Shown one piece after another: positions 1-10,452 of a stretch of DNA of 64,000 bases. Position 1 is the first letter of the stretch, and every line of letters starts with the position of its first letter. A program made the translations under genes and the position numbers. The notes under the pieces were generated by a model that saw only the letters and a list, made by a program, of their open reading frames with translations, searched no databases and was not told the DNA's origin. The stretch is from Anas platyrhynchos (lineage: Eukaryota; Chordata; Aves; Anseriformes; Anatidae), in NCBI RefSeq assembly GCF_047663525.1, contig NC_092590.1:15334001-15398000 (forward strand), read 5' to 3'.

Positions 1-3000
1 GCAAATGTTTATGAGCTGTCTTGAGCAGCATTAGCAACAAAGAACCCCAGCCACTACATGTGAAGCCACAGCACAAATACAAGTTAAACCTGGGTTAAAC
101 CAAAAGAAAGCCCCACCTGCTACTGTAAGCCTGAATTTACCCCTCTACTTGAACCAACCAGTGACTACAAGTCACCTAAGTCTCCCATCACCCAGTCAGC
201 GTGTTCATAGCATGGATGGGTCACAGGGAGGTTCCAGACAAGCTGTAACCATCCCGCCTGGACCAGCACATGCAACTGTGCAAGAAGCAGAGCAGCAACT
301 TGTGGTGTTACACTTCTGCAACAACCACGATTGCTGCTCCAGCCTCACCAGTGGTACCAGCAGCAGTTGCATGTCTTGCTGGGTAATACCACGTTAGCAG
401 CTTTAGGCTGTTATCTGGCTATTTTATTTTATTTTTTTTAACATTTTACGACCACACCCTCATTCATGCTGGTGCAAAGCAAACATTTTCCAGAACAATA
501 TCAGCAACTTACAGTGTCTTCTGAGAGTGACTGGCGGCACAGCTCTAGAAGCAAAAACAAATGCAAGAACAGAATTTAGAAGGCTTAGGGGGGGAAAAAA
601 CAGCCTAGAAGCATGTGGGAGCATATACTGTTTTCATGTATCCCTTGCAGATACTCATCCTGAAACTTCTGCATCACTAGAAAAGCCTCTCCAGGCAGAC
701 TGTTCCTTATCCACTGAAAGGTCCAACCTTCAAACCAAAACCTTCAAACCTTTGCAAAGGACTATTGTAAACAGCACACATAGATTCACTAACCCCCAAA
801 TTTACACATGCTCATCACAACAGGAAGGGGAGCTGCTATTCTATCATCAAAATCAGGGTAGAACTGACATTTATGTATAAGAGCAAACAGATTGTAAAGA
901 AATTAGTGATTTTTTTCATATATATATACACTCACACACATGCATACAGGCTAACAAAACCAGGAGTTAGAATAGATGAGACATCTTCAAGAAGAGATCA
1001 CATTCACGTGTGCTTCCCACTTCAAAAAAAAATGCTCAAAGGGATTCCATCCCAATCAGGGGCCTGGAAAAGAGCCAGGAAATGCTACATGCAGTGCAGC
1101 TCTGGAAAAGAGCTGCAGAGGAACGCTTCTACAAAAACCCCACTTCTGCCCAGAACCATCTGGACACCTACAAAAAATTCTGCTCTTGGTCAGTTTTTGA
1201 ATTGACGGTCCAAACTTCTTTCTCTGTTTAAGTGTGTGTCCAGAGAGGAGGTAACTGCTTCTGTCACACGCAGCTTCTCACACCTCACTGTGATTTTACC
1301 TTCTGCTTTCCGTAGTTTCTTCATTGCTTCGTTCAGCTTTCCTTGCCCGATCAACGCGCATGCGCTGTTATAACACAGCTCGTAAGTGGTTTCTCGAAGG
1401 CCCAAATCCTCCTAGCATGAAAAACAAACATAGCACAGCAGAAACAGTAACTATCTGTACAGATTCGACGGGCTACAGACACAAGCTATAGTTTTCATGC
1501 ACATTCCTTGCAAAATAGATTTTCTACAGAAACCTCTAGAGGCCATTTTCAAAGGGCCATTTTCAACTGGCAAATTTTAAGTCACGGTGCAAAGAATCTT
1601 CCTTCCTACTGCACAATGAAGTCAGACACAATCAGCAAGGAAGCAACTCCAGCCTGAACCTGGGGACTGCTTACGCTGCTGGAAGAGGATGAGTAAGAAG
1701 CAGCACCCTAGAGAACTAGGGCGAGGATCCGCAGCACTAAATGGAAAACTGAGCGTGCCATGCACATCTCCAGAACAAAGGCTTCTGAGAAACTAGAACA
1801 TCTTTATCTGCACTACTCATTAACAAAAAAATTCCCCTTCACAACAAGGTGGTTTAGGTCATTAGAAGTCATTAAGAGACAGAAGACATTACGAGACAGA
1901 AATGCATTTCCATCCTTTAGAGCTCTAAGACTCCGGATCCTTTGCTCCCTGGCTGCCACTCTAACACTCAGACAAGCACACACTTACTGGCATCACTCTC
2001 TCCCACGTGCTTTGTGCTGCCACAACAGCCGAGAGGTTGGTTTTTCTCTCTTCCTCGTACTCATCCTGGGAGTTGCGTATGAGATCCCGGTATGCAACCA
2101 GACAGTCATCGTAGCGCTCCAACTTGTACAGCTGAAAACAGGAGGGGGTGAGCCTTCAGAACAGCATTTCCCTGCCTATGCCAGTAACTGCAGCCTCCTT
2201 TTTCCCTCCTCATGGATCAGCAGAAGCACAGCATTGTATATTTTAGGCTGAGCATTACCAACATTTGCGTCTACCTGTATGGGCAAATTGTACCTGCTAG
2301 GACTCAAGCAATAAGAGCAGATATGCATAAAGGCTGCAGAGCTGTAACTCCTACAGGAGCTTCTTTAGAAGCAGCATTTTATAAGATTTTCTTCTCAGAC
2401 AGTCTTTTTCCAGATTAATTAATCTCTCTACGAGAAAAGTTAAATCATCAGCTTTTCATGCAACTGAGAGAAGACGGCCAAAGACTGTCTTCACAAACTG
2501 TTCTGATCAACCTGGGAGAAACAGCTCTTCTGCTTCACCTCTAATGCCTGAGACATCAGGTCCCACAAACCATTCCTGGACAGGTATCTGATGGCAAAGA
2601 TCAAGAGGGCTTAACCACAAAAAAAATAATTGATCAGTCAACCTCCACCCTTCACCCCCTCGGCTTCTAAAATTGTATCAGGCCAGACCCAGGAAGGGAG
2701 AGGGAGTCATGAACGTAGTGCTTTGGCTCAGTGGCAGTCAGAAAATTTGTCTGTCTTCTACAGGCAACTGAGGCTTTGCACAGACTGGAGCAGCTGGAAA
2801 CAGTACCCCTCCATACCTTTAAGACAGAGAAAATAATTCTGTCCCCATAGTCGCCCCACATTAGATTAGAGAGCCAAGGCATCCATACGGAACTGCCACC
2901 AGGAAGAAAAGCTTGTAATTACCACTTGTCCATAGAGCTCCTTCAGCTTGTCCGTCTGCTGACTGGCACTCTGAATGGTCTTGAGAGCACTTTCGATACG

Positions 3001-5580
3001 ATTCAACCTGTATTCACAGTAGGCCTTCTCGAAGGCAATAACATCACTGCAACGACAAGACAAAGGCTGATAGCAGTCACGGGAGTCTTCATTCAACAAC
3101 ATTCACCTGCCTGAACACACCTGCAGCCCTAATTGGGCACAGACTACTATGTTCCGAATAGCCAAGCACCAGAGGTGAGCACATGATCCCAGATTACTGA
3201 ATAATTCATCTGTCAAGTGCTGTAACCATCTTTAACCTACTTTATATCAACCAGAGAAGAAATACCAAGACTTCATTTTAAAGATGAACCTTCTTTTTTT
3301 TCCGGTGTCTCCAAAAATGTCATTTCAAATCAGCTGTTTACACAGTCAGTAATTCCCCAGACCTCCTACTGGTAATGTGAATCAAGTTTAAAGGCAAAAC
3401 AACAGCAAGCTTCATTTTGCAACTCCTTCCCTAACAGAAGGCATATCCCTACAGCAGAAGATCATCACTGCAAACTGTCAAAGACACATAATCAACTCCC
3501 ACAGAGAGAGAAAGGGAGTAGTATAAAGCACAGCTCCTCCTAGCTGTTAGATTTTAAGCTAACAGTAACCTATTTTGAAATATCAGCACAGTACAATTGC
3601 AGCAAAAGTGTTTGCTGATGTCAGCATAAAATTGGCTTCAAAACCAAGCTCACACCAGCAGGAAAACATTATCAAGCCTTGAGTGCTCTGCTCCAGCTAT
3701 CCCCTGAGCTACCACTTAAGCTAGGAGAAAATTAATCAGCAATTCCCTCAGTTCATCACTAGTGCCACAAATGCAGCAACAGACGCTTGTGACCATTTCT
3801 CTCCCTATTTAAAATTATCTCAGATCAGCTGAGTATTACGGAAGTTTAAAAAACAAAAACAAATGGCATTAAAAATTAAAACAAATGAGTGGGACAATGA
3901 GTGAAAAAATGAGTGAAGGACAAGACAACTCCAGGACAGAACAAGAACCTCCACCTTCCCTACTATCCAGGGCAGAGAGACACAGCACTGCCAAGCTAAA
4001 GAGAAAACTTGAAGCCAGTTACACTTAGAGAAATTTCTCTTGTCCCCATCACACACTAAAAAACAAGCTACAAACTTAAATTAAACCCCTTTCATCCCAG
4101 GAAAGAAGGAGTTTGTGAATAAGGTAATAGTATTTATTGTCTTATATAAACATTGAAAAGTTTCATGGCTCTGATACTGAAAGGCACTTCTCTGGGAAGT
4201 TCCTTAACAAGAATAGCATCTGAAATACAAAAATGCTGCTGCCAGGCAGTTCTTGGGTAGCAGTTTTTATCTTAGTCACTGCACTAAGAGCATCTTTATT
4301 AGGAAAAGAATTAAATCTACTTAGTAACTTAAAAGGGAATATAGGAGTTTGACATGTTCTAAAACGGAAGTTGTCTTCAAGATCCTGATTTTTGAGAACA
4401 CGCACAAAGCATTTGCACCACCTCAAAAGCTGGATACTATCAGGCTGGCAAAGAAAAGACGTATGATGAGAAAGCCATGCAGAGCTAACAGCTTGCTCCC
4501 ACTGGCAAGGGCTTCTCCTGCCTCTCTTTGCTCCCATGAAATACGTCTTCTTCCCTTCTCCCAGCAATGGAGCTCACCCATGTCAACAAGGAAAATTTGC
4601 CTCTTTTATAGTGTTCAGTTAGCTCCATGACCAATCTCTCCAACAGAAAAGCAAGCCATTACACTGTCTCAAATTGATCAAGACGATCTCTCACACCCAC
4701 AGGAAATCAGTGTCTCACCGAGACCCCCAATTCCAATGGCTCTGAGCACCTCCTGCTCTTGTTTGTGTTGTCGATCAGTGCTTCCAGCTGCAGCAGCTTC
4801 TCAGGGACTTAAAGTTTCACATTTTGTAGGCTACAGCAAGACACAACTCACCTGGACAATATTTTACTGTGGGTGTTGATTACGCTGAGGGCTTCTTTGA
4901 AACTCCCATTCTGGATAAGACACACCACTTTGCAATGAAGCGCGGTCACGTCGTCTTTGCTAACCTGCAGTACTGGAAAATAAAAGAGTTTAAACATGAC
5001 AATCTCACTCGTTATCAGACACAGTAGTGCTTTATGAGAGACATATGTTGTTAAATTTGGGAAAAAACCTTAAAACGATGTGACTGTTTTCTTTAAAAAG
5101 GGTACTGGCATGGCTTGCCTTGGTTCAGACCACGCAAGAAGCCTGCTGATGTGGAAGAACCTGGTACAAACACTGAATTTACAGGAAATGAGCGCTCTGC
5201 TAACACACCTGGAGCGAGGCTGCGTGCACCTGAGCAAACCTTTCGCTGGCACCTCACCCCCAGGCAGAGCACACGGAGCCAAAACCTGCCTCAGCGCCAC
5301 ACAGAGAGAGAAGCACCTGCCTCAGAACAGCGCGGCTCTAGGCAAGCACGCGTTTTACACGCTAACACTTCCTGCCAGAAAAAAAAAATAATAAATAAAA
5401 AGACACAGAATTCCGATGATTTCATGACTCGACCCCAAATCCCCGGCGGCACTCACTCTTGTTGACGGACTTGAGGGCGCGGGCGAAGTCTCCGTTCTGC
5501 CCGCAGCGGTTCACCTCGCTCCACAGCGCTGCCGCCGCCGCGCCGCCCGCCCCGGCCCCGGCCCCGGCCGCCGCCGCCAT
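1..5580 (-). CDS. SRP72: SRP72, signal recognition particle 72 kDa subunit (5' part, exons 1-5; continues beyond left edge)
   Basis: Protein subunit of the signal recognition particle; with SRP68 it binds 7S RNA and takes part in targeting nascent secretory proteins to the ER. Coding exons on the minus strand are 5457-5580, 4852-4972, about 2923-3046, 1988-2131 and 1300-1411; all have GT/AG borders and compatible phases, giving residues 1 to about 208 of a family near 671 aa. Translations match the known protein closely: ALWSEVNRCGQNGDFARAL in exon 1, SKDDVTALHCKVVCLIQNG in exon 2, FEKAYCEYRLNR in exon 3, NLSAVVAAQSTWERV in exon 4 and ELCYNSACALIGQGKLNEA in exon 5. This is the N-terminal TPR-like helical repeat region that contacts SRP68. 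The N-terminus is an Ala/Gly run (residues 2-18), unlike the Ser/Gly start of the mammalian protein. The ATG at 5580 is in a GC-rich island. No following exon was found in bases 1-1299, so it must lie outside the window. Confidence 0.96.
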
Positions 5581-5720
5581 CTTGCGAGCGGGAGCCCTCG
5601 GAAGAGGAAGGGCCCCGCGGCCGCCCTGCCACGTCCCGGGGGCGGCACCGCCGCGCTCCGCCCCGCAGCCGGGGGAGGCCGGTCCCGGGTCCCCTTCCTC
5701 CGTTCCCCCCCCTCTGCCGA
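5440..5720 (-). promoter_or_regulatory. SRP72 CpG-rich promoter with a YY1-like site over the start codon
   Basis: A GC-rich, CpG-dense block surrounds the SRP72 start. On the minus strand the bases around the ATG read AAGATGGCGGC (about 5574-5584), the classic YY1 consensus, so the initiation codon lies inside a probable YY1 site. No TATA box is evident. The transcription start is inferred to lie within about 100 bp upstream of 5580; this was not measured. Confidence 0.6.
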
Positions 5721-5925
5721 CGGCTGGCAGGGGCTGCAGGTTTCACGCAGGATGTGTTTGAAGAAAAATATACACAAATATCAGCCCCTCCTTGGTGTAA
5801 ACGCCACACAGAGCCTTAAAAACGGTGCTGCCCGTGAGGTGAACGAAGCTCGCACGACTTGAACAACCTTTTAACAACCCTCCCAGCAGTAACAGCAATT
5901 GTACCAAATAAACAGAGTAATGCTT
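5581..5925. other. Short spacer between SRP72 start and LEPROTL1 3' end
   Basis: The first part is the SRP72 GC-rich promoter island. The remainder is ordinary AT-richer sequence leading to the LEPROTL1 poly(A) signal. No gene is seen; open frames here are by-products of GC content. Confidence 0.6.
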
Positions 5926-8217
5926 TAACCAAAGTACTCTTTTATTGTTTTTGATTAAACGTACAGAGCTGGGATTGCTGTTTCAAATGTTTATTGTTCA
6001 AAATTCTCTGCTATAGGATGGCGACGCTGTCTCAGTGCCTGTTAACACAGAAAGTTCATACCTCCCAAGAGTCTAGCTCAAACCGGAGCCAGGCTGCAGT
6101 GCTTGGTGTGCCAGGAAAAGAACATAACACTGTAATGCAATTAACATACAAAACGCTTAGCCGACGCATACACGCACAATTCAGTGTCCTGGTGTTTTGG
6201 AGAAGCATCAAATTGAGAAGTAGGCTAGCAGCAAAGCAGTTGGGGAGCAAGGGATGGGAACCAAATACCACAGTTAGAACCGGAAAAAAAAAAAAAAAAA
6301 AAAAAAAAGCTGGTAACAGATTCAGATTTGTACAAGTCTTCATTGTTCTTCCTTCGCAAGGGCAAAGACTGCCGATATAACCATTGGTTTAGCAAATCTT
6401 CTGAAGAATCCATCATTTTGGGGCTAGGGGTGCAGACATCTCGCTGAAAACCATCATGAAACGAGCAGCTCTACAGCTGTTAGGCATCTTTGAATGATCA
6501 CAAACAGTTTGGTGAAGCACTTACTTAGGACTGAAATGCTACCTGCTGGCTTCTGCGCTATGGTCTTGACAACCATCTGTTTCTCTACCAGTGCCGATAA
6601 CGTTGAGTTCTTATTTTACACACAGGAGGACATTAATGAAGCAGCACTTGTAGGTAACCACACCCCGACTGCCCCTGCTGGTTTAAGTTCCATGAGCACA
6701 TCACATAAGTAGCTACTATTACTGTCTGACTTCAAATATTCAAGCTTTGTATTTCATTTACATCTGTGCACAAACATTACAGCTAAGGCCTGATATTCTG
6801 TGCCTTTTCATACCACTCCACTGTCCAGTAAGGTCTTAGCAATCACCACCTTTTAATTATGCACAGTACATTGCCCAGACTTTTAAAGAGATGAATAAAA
6901 ATGTAGTTCAGAGGTTTATCACTGTATGTGGTACAGCCAAGCCTGCTTAACTGGCCCTCATCAGCTATCTCACAATGGAATGTCTTAACGACAGATTTCT
7001 TTAAATGAAAAATACAGACAATTGAGAGGTATGCAGAAATGACTGAAATATTTGAAGCTACATGTGTAAGCTTACAGCACACAAGTCTACAGTTACAGAC
7101 AAAACATTAAATCTTATTAACCCATAGTGCATAAGAACTTAAAAACAGTCAGTGAAATCAGTTCAGCCAGTGACTTCCAAAAAAGTCATGGCTCAACTGC
7201 ATTGTGCAAAGGAAAAAAAAGGGTGGAGGGAATCATTCTTAGGCGAGTTTAACATAGTTTTAATCTACATTTGAAAAGCTTTATTCTATTTATGTATAAA
7301 ATAAATTAAAAAGGGGAATGAGGAAAAAGCTTCATACATGCTTCAAATTAACTCAGACCAGTAGTTCCATGAGTGAACATTTTACCCTCTTTGTGGTAAA
7401 AAGTTGACATAAAAGCTCAAAACCATACAATACTTATAAATACAGTTCAAAAAAAAAGATTTTAAAAATGGAATTTAAACATCGTTTTCCCCTTCCCCTA
7501 CAACGCAATTTGGTTTTGTATGTCATAGCATCACACATTTACAGATGATTTGAATGTCACATCCACACAAAAATTGATAAGGAAGCAGGTAAAAGTGCTA
7601 ACAGTGCTTGAATTCAGGATTTTTCCCAAATAACTCTACCTGCTTCTCAGCCTTTTCCTTAACTGAAGGCTATCAACATTCATCACCCAGTTTTAGGTAT
7701 GGGCAGAAGAAAAATCTGCTACTGGTACTCCTCCAGCTTGCCCCTGGCAAAATATAACTACAATCTTTATATCTGGTAATTGACAATGGTGGTGTACAAC
7801 TGCTTATGTCAGCTCAGCTTGTATATGATCACCATTTTAGAAAAGTTATTCTGAAGCACTGTATTAATGCTAAACAACAAAAAGACTTGAAATTTTCTTT
7901 GAAACCTTGTTTTTTAACATTCTTGTTCCAGCTTTAAAGCTTTACATACACACTGAGCAGAACAAGAATGAAAATTTTAAACAAACAGAGCACCTAAAAA
8001 TATACCAAAGGTAAAAATGAAATCCATCTCTTCACTTCAAAAAAACCTAGAAACCCATCAGGAAAACAGTAGTACACTCAGAATGAACAAGGAGAAAGAA
8101 AGGAGTATCTAGAATACTCGAGAGGCTTGCTACACTACTTCTCTTATTGCCCATTCTCTCATTTGTATGCATGGCCACTGAACGACAAGATGTCTGTGAT
8201 AGTTCTTTATCTTCCTT
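5925..8217 (-). other. LEPROTL1 3' untranslated region
   Basis: From the TGA (8218-8220) no other gene appears on this strand until a minus-strand AATAAA signal (5941-5946 on the plus strand reads tttatt). A second possible signal lies near 7281. The region is AT-rich and includes an A run at 6283-6308 (a T run in the transcript). The length, about 2.3 kb, is inferred from the poly(A) signal and not from transcript data. Confidence 0.55.
6283..6308. repeat. Poly(A) run inside the LEPROTL1 3' UTR
   Basis: About 26 consecutive A on the plus strand, interrupting otherwise mixed sequence. On the transcribed strand this is a U run. It is probably a length-variable mononucleotide repeat. Confidence 0.9.
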
Positions 8218-10241
8218 TCACCACTGCTGCCAGCTGAAGTCGTCATTGCTGCCAAAGACCAAGAAAAATCCTAGGATCGTAGCAAAGATGACTGTATTCC
8301 CCGTAAGAACAAGTGCACATGCGCCCCAGTAAATCTGCGAACAAGGGGAATTTAGTTAGATGCATCCTGAACTGAACAAGACAAAAAGTAATCTCTCAAT
8401 GTCACGTTACAGACAAAGTTCAGCAACAGATACACGATAAAAGAAGACAGTATCTTGTTATTTGTTATGCTAGGAAGGCTGGTTACGCTTACCCAAAAAG
8501 GCTTTGCCTAATAAGTCAGCCAAGCAGTACTGAAGTTTTCCTAGCCCTGTTCTAAGTGCTGGCTAGCAGGCACAGATGTTTTACTTAACATCCAGCAACA
8601 GTACAGTAAGGCTAGGCAACAGCATCAAACATACGTGCAGTCCAGCTATACTTGCCGACCACAGGAATTTTTAAACAGAGAGCCAAGGATGGAGGCCTTT
8701 AAAATGTCAGCAGATAACCAAGTTGCAACAACAAAAAACAGAGGTGAATGTTTTCCAAGGAGTCTAAGTGAGTTAGTCAAAGCTGTGAGGCATTCAAACT
8801 GACCATCTCAAACGTTCTTGCCTAAAGAGATGTTATGAAAGTACATTCTTTTCTTTTTTTTTGATTTGGGATTCTTTGAAATTGAAATTCACGCAAACAA
8901 GGTCATCTTTTACAGGATGGTAGTGGGAAGTCATACACCAGGAAGGATATAATGATAACTAAGAAGATTTAAAAAAAAACAAGATCACATGTCCTTCACA
9001 GCGAGTGCAAAAATTCACTGTTTATTCATACTTCTTTAATCCAACGACTCTACAAATTGCCTTCAAGATATACTGTAAACTTTTGATTACATTTGATTAC
9101 TTGCCTGTTAAGTTTTCATGCTATATTCTATCTCATTTTTTCCGGATCACACATAGGATCATAGGATGTTAGGGTTTATTCCATGACCATGTAAAGCAAT
9201 TGGCAAACATGACTTTTTGCCATGCTTCTATTGTTTGGTTCTTTTTTCCTGAAAGAATTCCTGTTCTGCTTCCACTGCAAGCATTTTAAGTATGTATTCA
9301 TAAAAGTCACTTAGTGCACAAGAGCTCTACCTTCAGTTTAAACAGCATCAAGTTTTCCAGCAAAGAGGATTTTCAGAGATTGAAACAGTACTAACCAGTT
9401 CTGCTCTGGCAAACACTATAGGTAGCCCAAACGCTGAGACAACAATGCCTGTCGTAAGAAATATGGCTAGCTCCTTGCAGGCATTACTTGTCGCATCTGT
9501 GTCATCTACTAATCTTCTTGCTATGCAGTACGGTATAGGAGAAAGGATGTAAAAAAACAGAACAAACAGGGGCCAGTACTGGCTGAAAAAGAAAGGAGAA
9601 GAGAAGTTAATTGACTTCCAGCTCTTCATGATAATCAATGTAAGGTATTTTCTGCATACAATATGCACGTTTGGAAAAGACGAGGCGAAAGCCCAGGCAA
9701 AGGGAACCCTTTACTTTGGAACAAGATGATGGGAACCCCAACACCCCATGGCTGCGAACTGCTTCAGCAGAGATCGTTTTAAGGGGATGTTGGTAAAGCG
9801 AGGCTTGGCTAAGCAACCCCAAACCCACCAGAAGGTGCTCTTAACCCTCAACCACCTGGAGGCTGAGGCTGCCCAGAGCCCTCCCCCCACACCCCCCCGT
9901 GTCTAATCCGCGGCTACGTTACTTGTACTGGGGCAGGGCGCATCCCAGCATCAGGAACATCAGGCCGACCGCTCCGCCGAAGGACAGGCTGATCAGCGCT
10001 GCGAACAGACCCCGAACACGTCAGCGGCCGCACAGCGGGCACCCAGCCCCCTCCGTTAAGCCCCCAACGGCCACAACCGCCCCCCAACAGCCTCAGGAGC
10101 CCCCCCAACGGCCACAACCGCCCCCCAACGGCCACAACCGCCCCCCAACCGCCTCAGGAGCCCCCCTCGCCTCAGGGTTCCCGCGCTGCGGTTACCATGG
10201 CAACGCCCCCCCCCCCCCCCCGCACCTTTGATGCCGGCCAT
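8218..10241 (-). CDS. LEPROTL1: LEPROTL1, leptin receptor overlapping transcript-like 1 (complete)
   Basis: Small four-pass membrane protein of the Vps55/OB-RGRP family in Golgi and endosomes; the family lowers cell-surface levels of receptors such as the leptin and growth hormone receptors by affecting endosomal sorting. Coding exons on the minus strand are 10226-10241, 9923-9998, 9396-9582 and 8218-8334, totalling 132 codons with stop, i.e. 131 aa, the family's exact length. Diagnostic stretches: [20 protein letters not shown] (exon 2), [20 protein letters not shown] and [20 protein letters not shown] (exon 3), and the conserved tail [10 protein letters not shown] before TGA (exon 4). Hydrophobic segments lie at about residues 7-27, 33-53, 69-89 and 100-120. 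The first coding exon is only 16 nt (MAGIK plus one base). Its donor is followed at once by a run of about 16 G. The gene shares a bidirectional promoter with SARAF. LEPROT is the close paralogue, but the AGIKALI start and flanking SARAF favour LEPROTL1. Confidence 0.96.
10060..10167. repeat. GC-rich minisatellite in LEPROTL1 intron 1
   Basis: Five units of about 20-21 bp, each beginning with a C run followed by CAAC. Two unit types alternate in the order A-B-A-A-B: type A ends in GGCCACAACCGC and type B in GCCTCAGGAGC. The array lies in the short first intron and was read directly from the bases. Confidence 0.85.
10205..10222. repeat. C run (G run in transcript) abutting the LEPROTL1 exon 1 donor
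   Basis: A run of about 16 C on the plus strand lies next to the LEPROTL1 exon 1 donor. In the transcript the intron therefore begins GTGC followed by about 16 G. A G run at a 5' splice site can act as an intronic splicing enhancer or form a quadruplex; neither effect has been shown here. Confidence 0.8.
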
Positions 10242-10452
10242 GGCCCGCGCAGCGACCGAGCCCCAGCAGCCGCTTCCGGGCAGGCAGCGCGCATGCGCAC
10301 AGTGCGCCCCGCCCCCTTTCCCGGAAGTGAAGGCGCCGCGCGTTGCTAAGGGCAGGGCGCGTGCGCCGCGGCTGGACCCCGCCCCTTCCGGTCTGGCGGC
10401 CAATGAGAGGCGCTGCGCGGACCCGGAAGGGCTCAGTTAGCGGGGAGCCGTC
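10242..10452. promoter_or_regulatory. Bidirectional LEPROTL1/SARAF CpG promoter
   Basis: The two start codons are 211 bp apart on opposite strands and the interval is CpG-rich. It holds an NRF1 palindrome GCGCATGCGC (10289-10298), at least four ETS/GABP cores (CTTCCGG at 10273-10279 and 10385-10391, CCGGAAGTGA at 10320-10329, CCGGAAGG at 10423-10430) and a CCAAT box (10400-10404). NRF1, ETS and NF-Y sites with no TATA box are typical of shared housekeeping promoters. The exact start sites are inferred. Confidence 0.75.

Noticed and set aside
1-1299. Search for SRP72 exon 6
   Set aside because: Neither strand shows the next conserved SRP72 stretch with a splice acceptor, so the exon is taken to lie outside the window.
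9150-9200. Possible minus-strand CR1 end (ATCATAGGATGTTAGGGTT)
   Set aside because: It resembles the reverse of a CR1 terminus, but the similarity is about 20 bases and fades at once on both sides.
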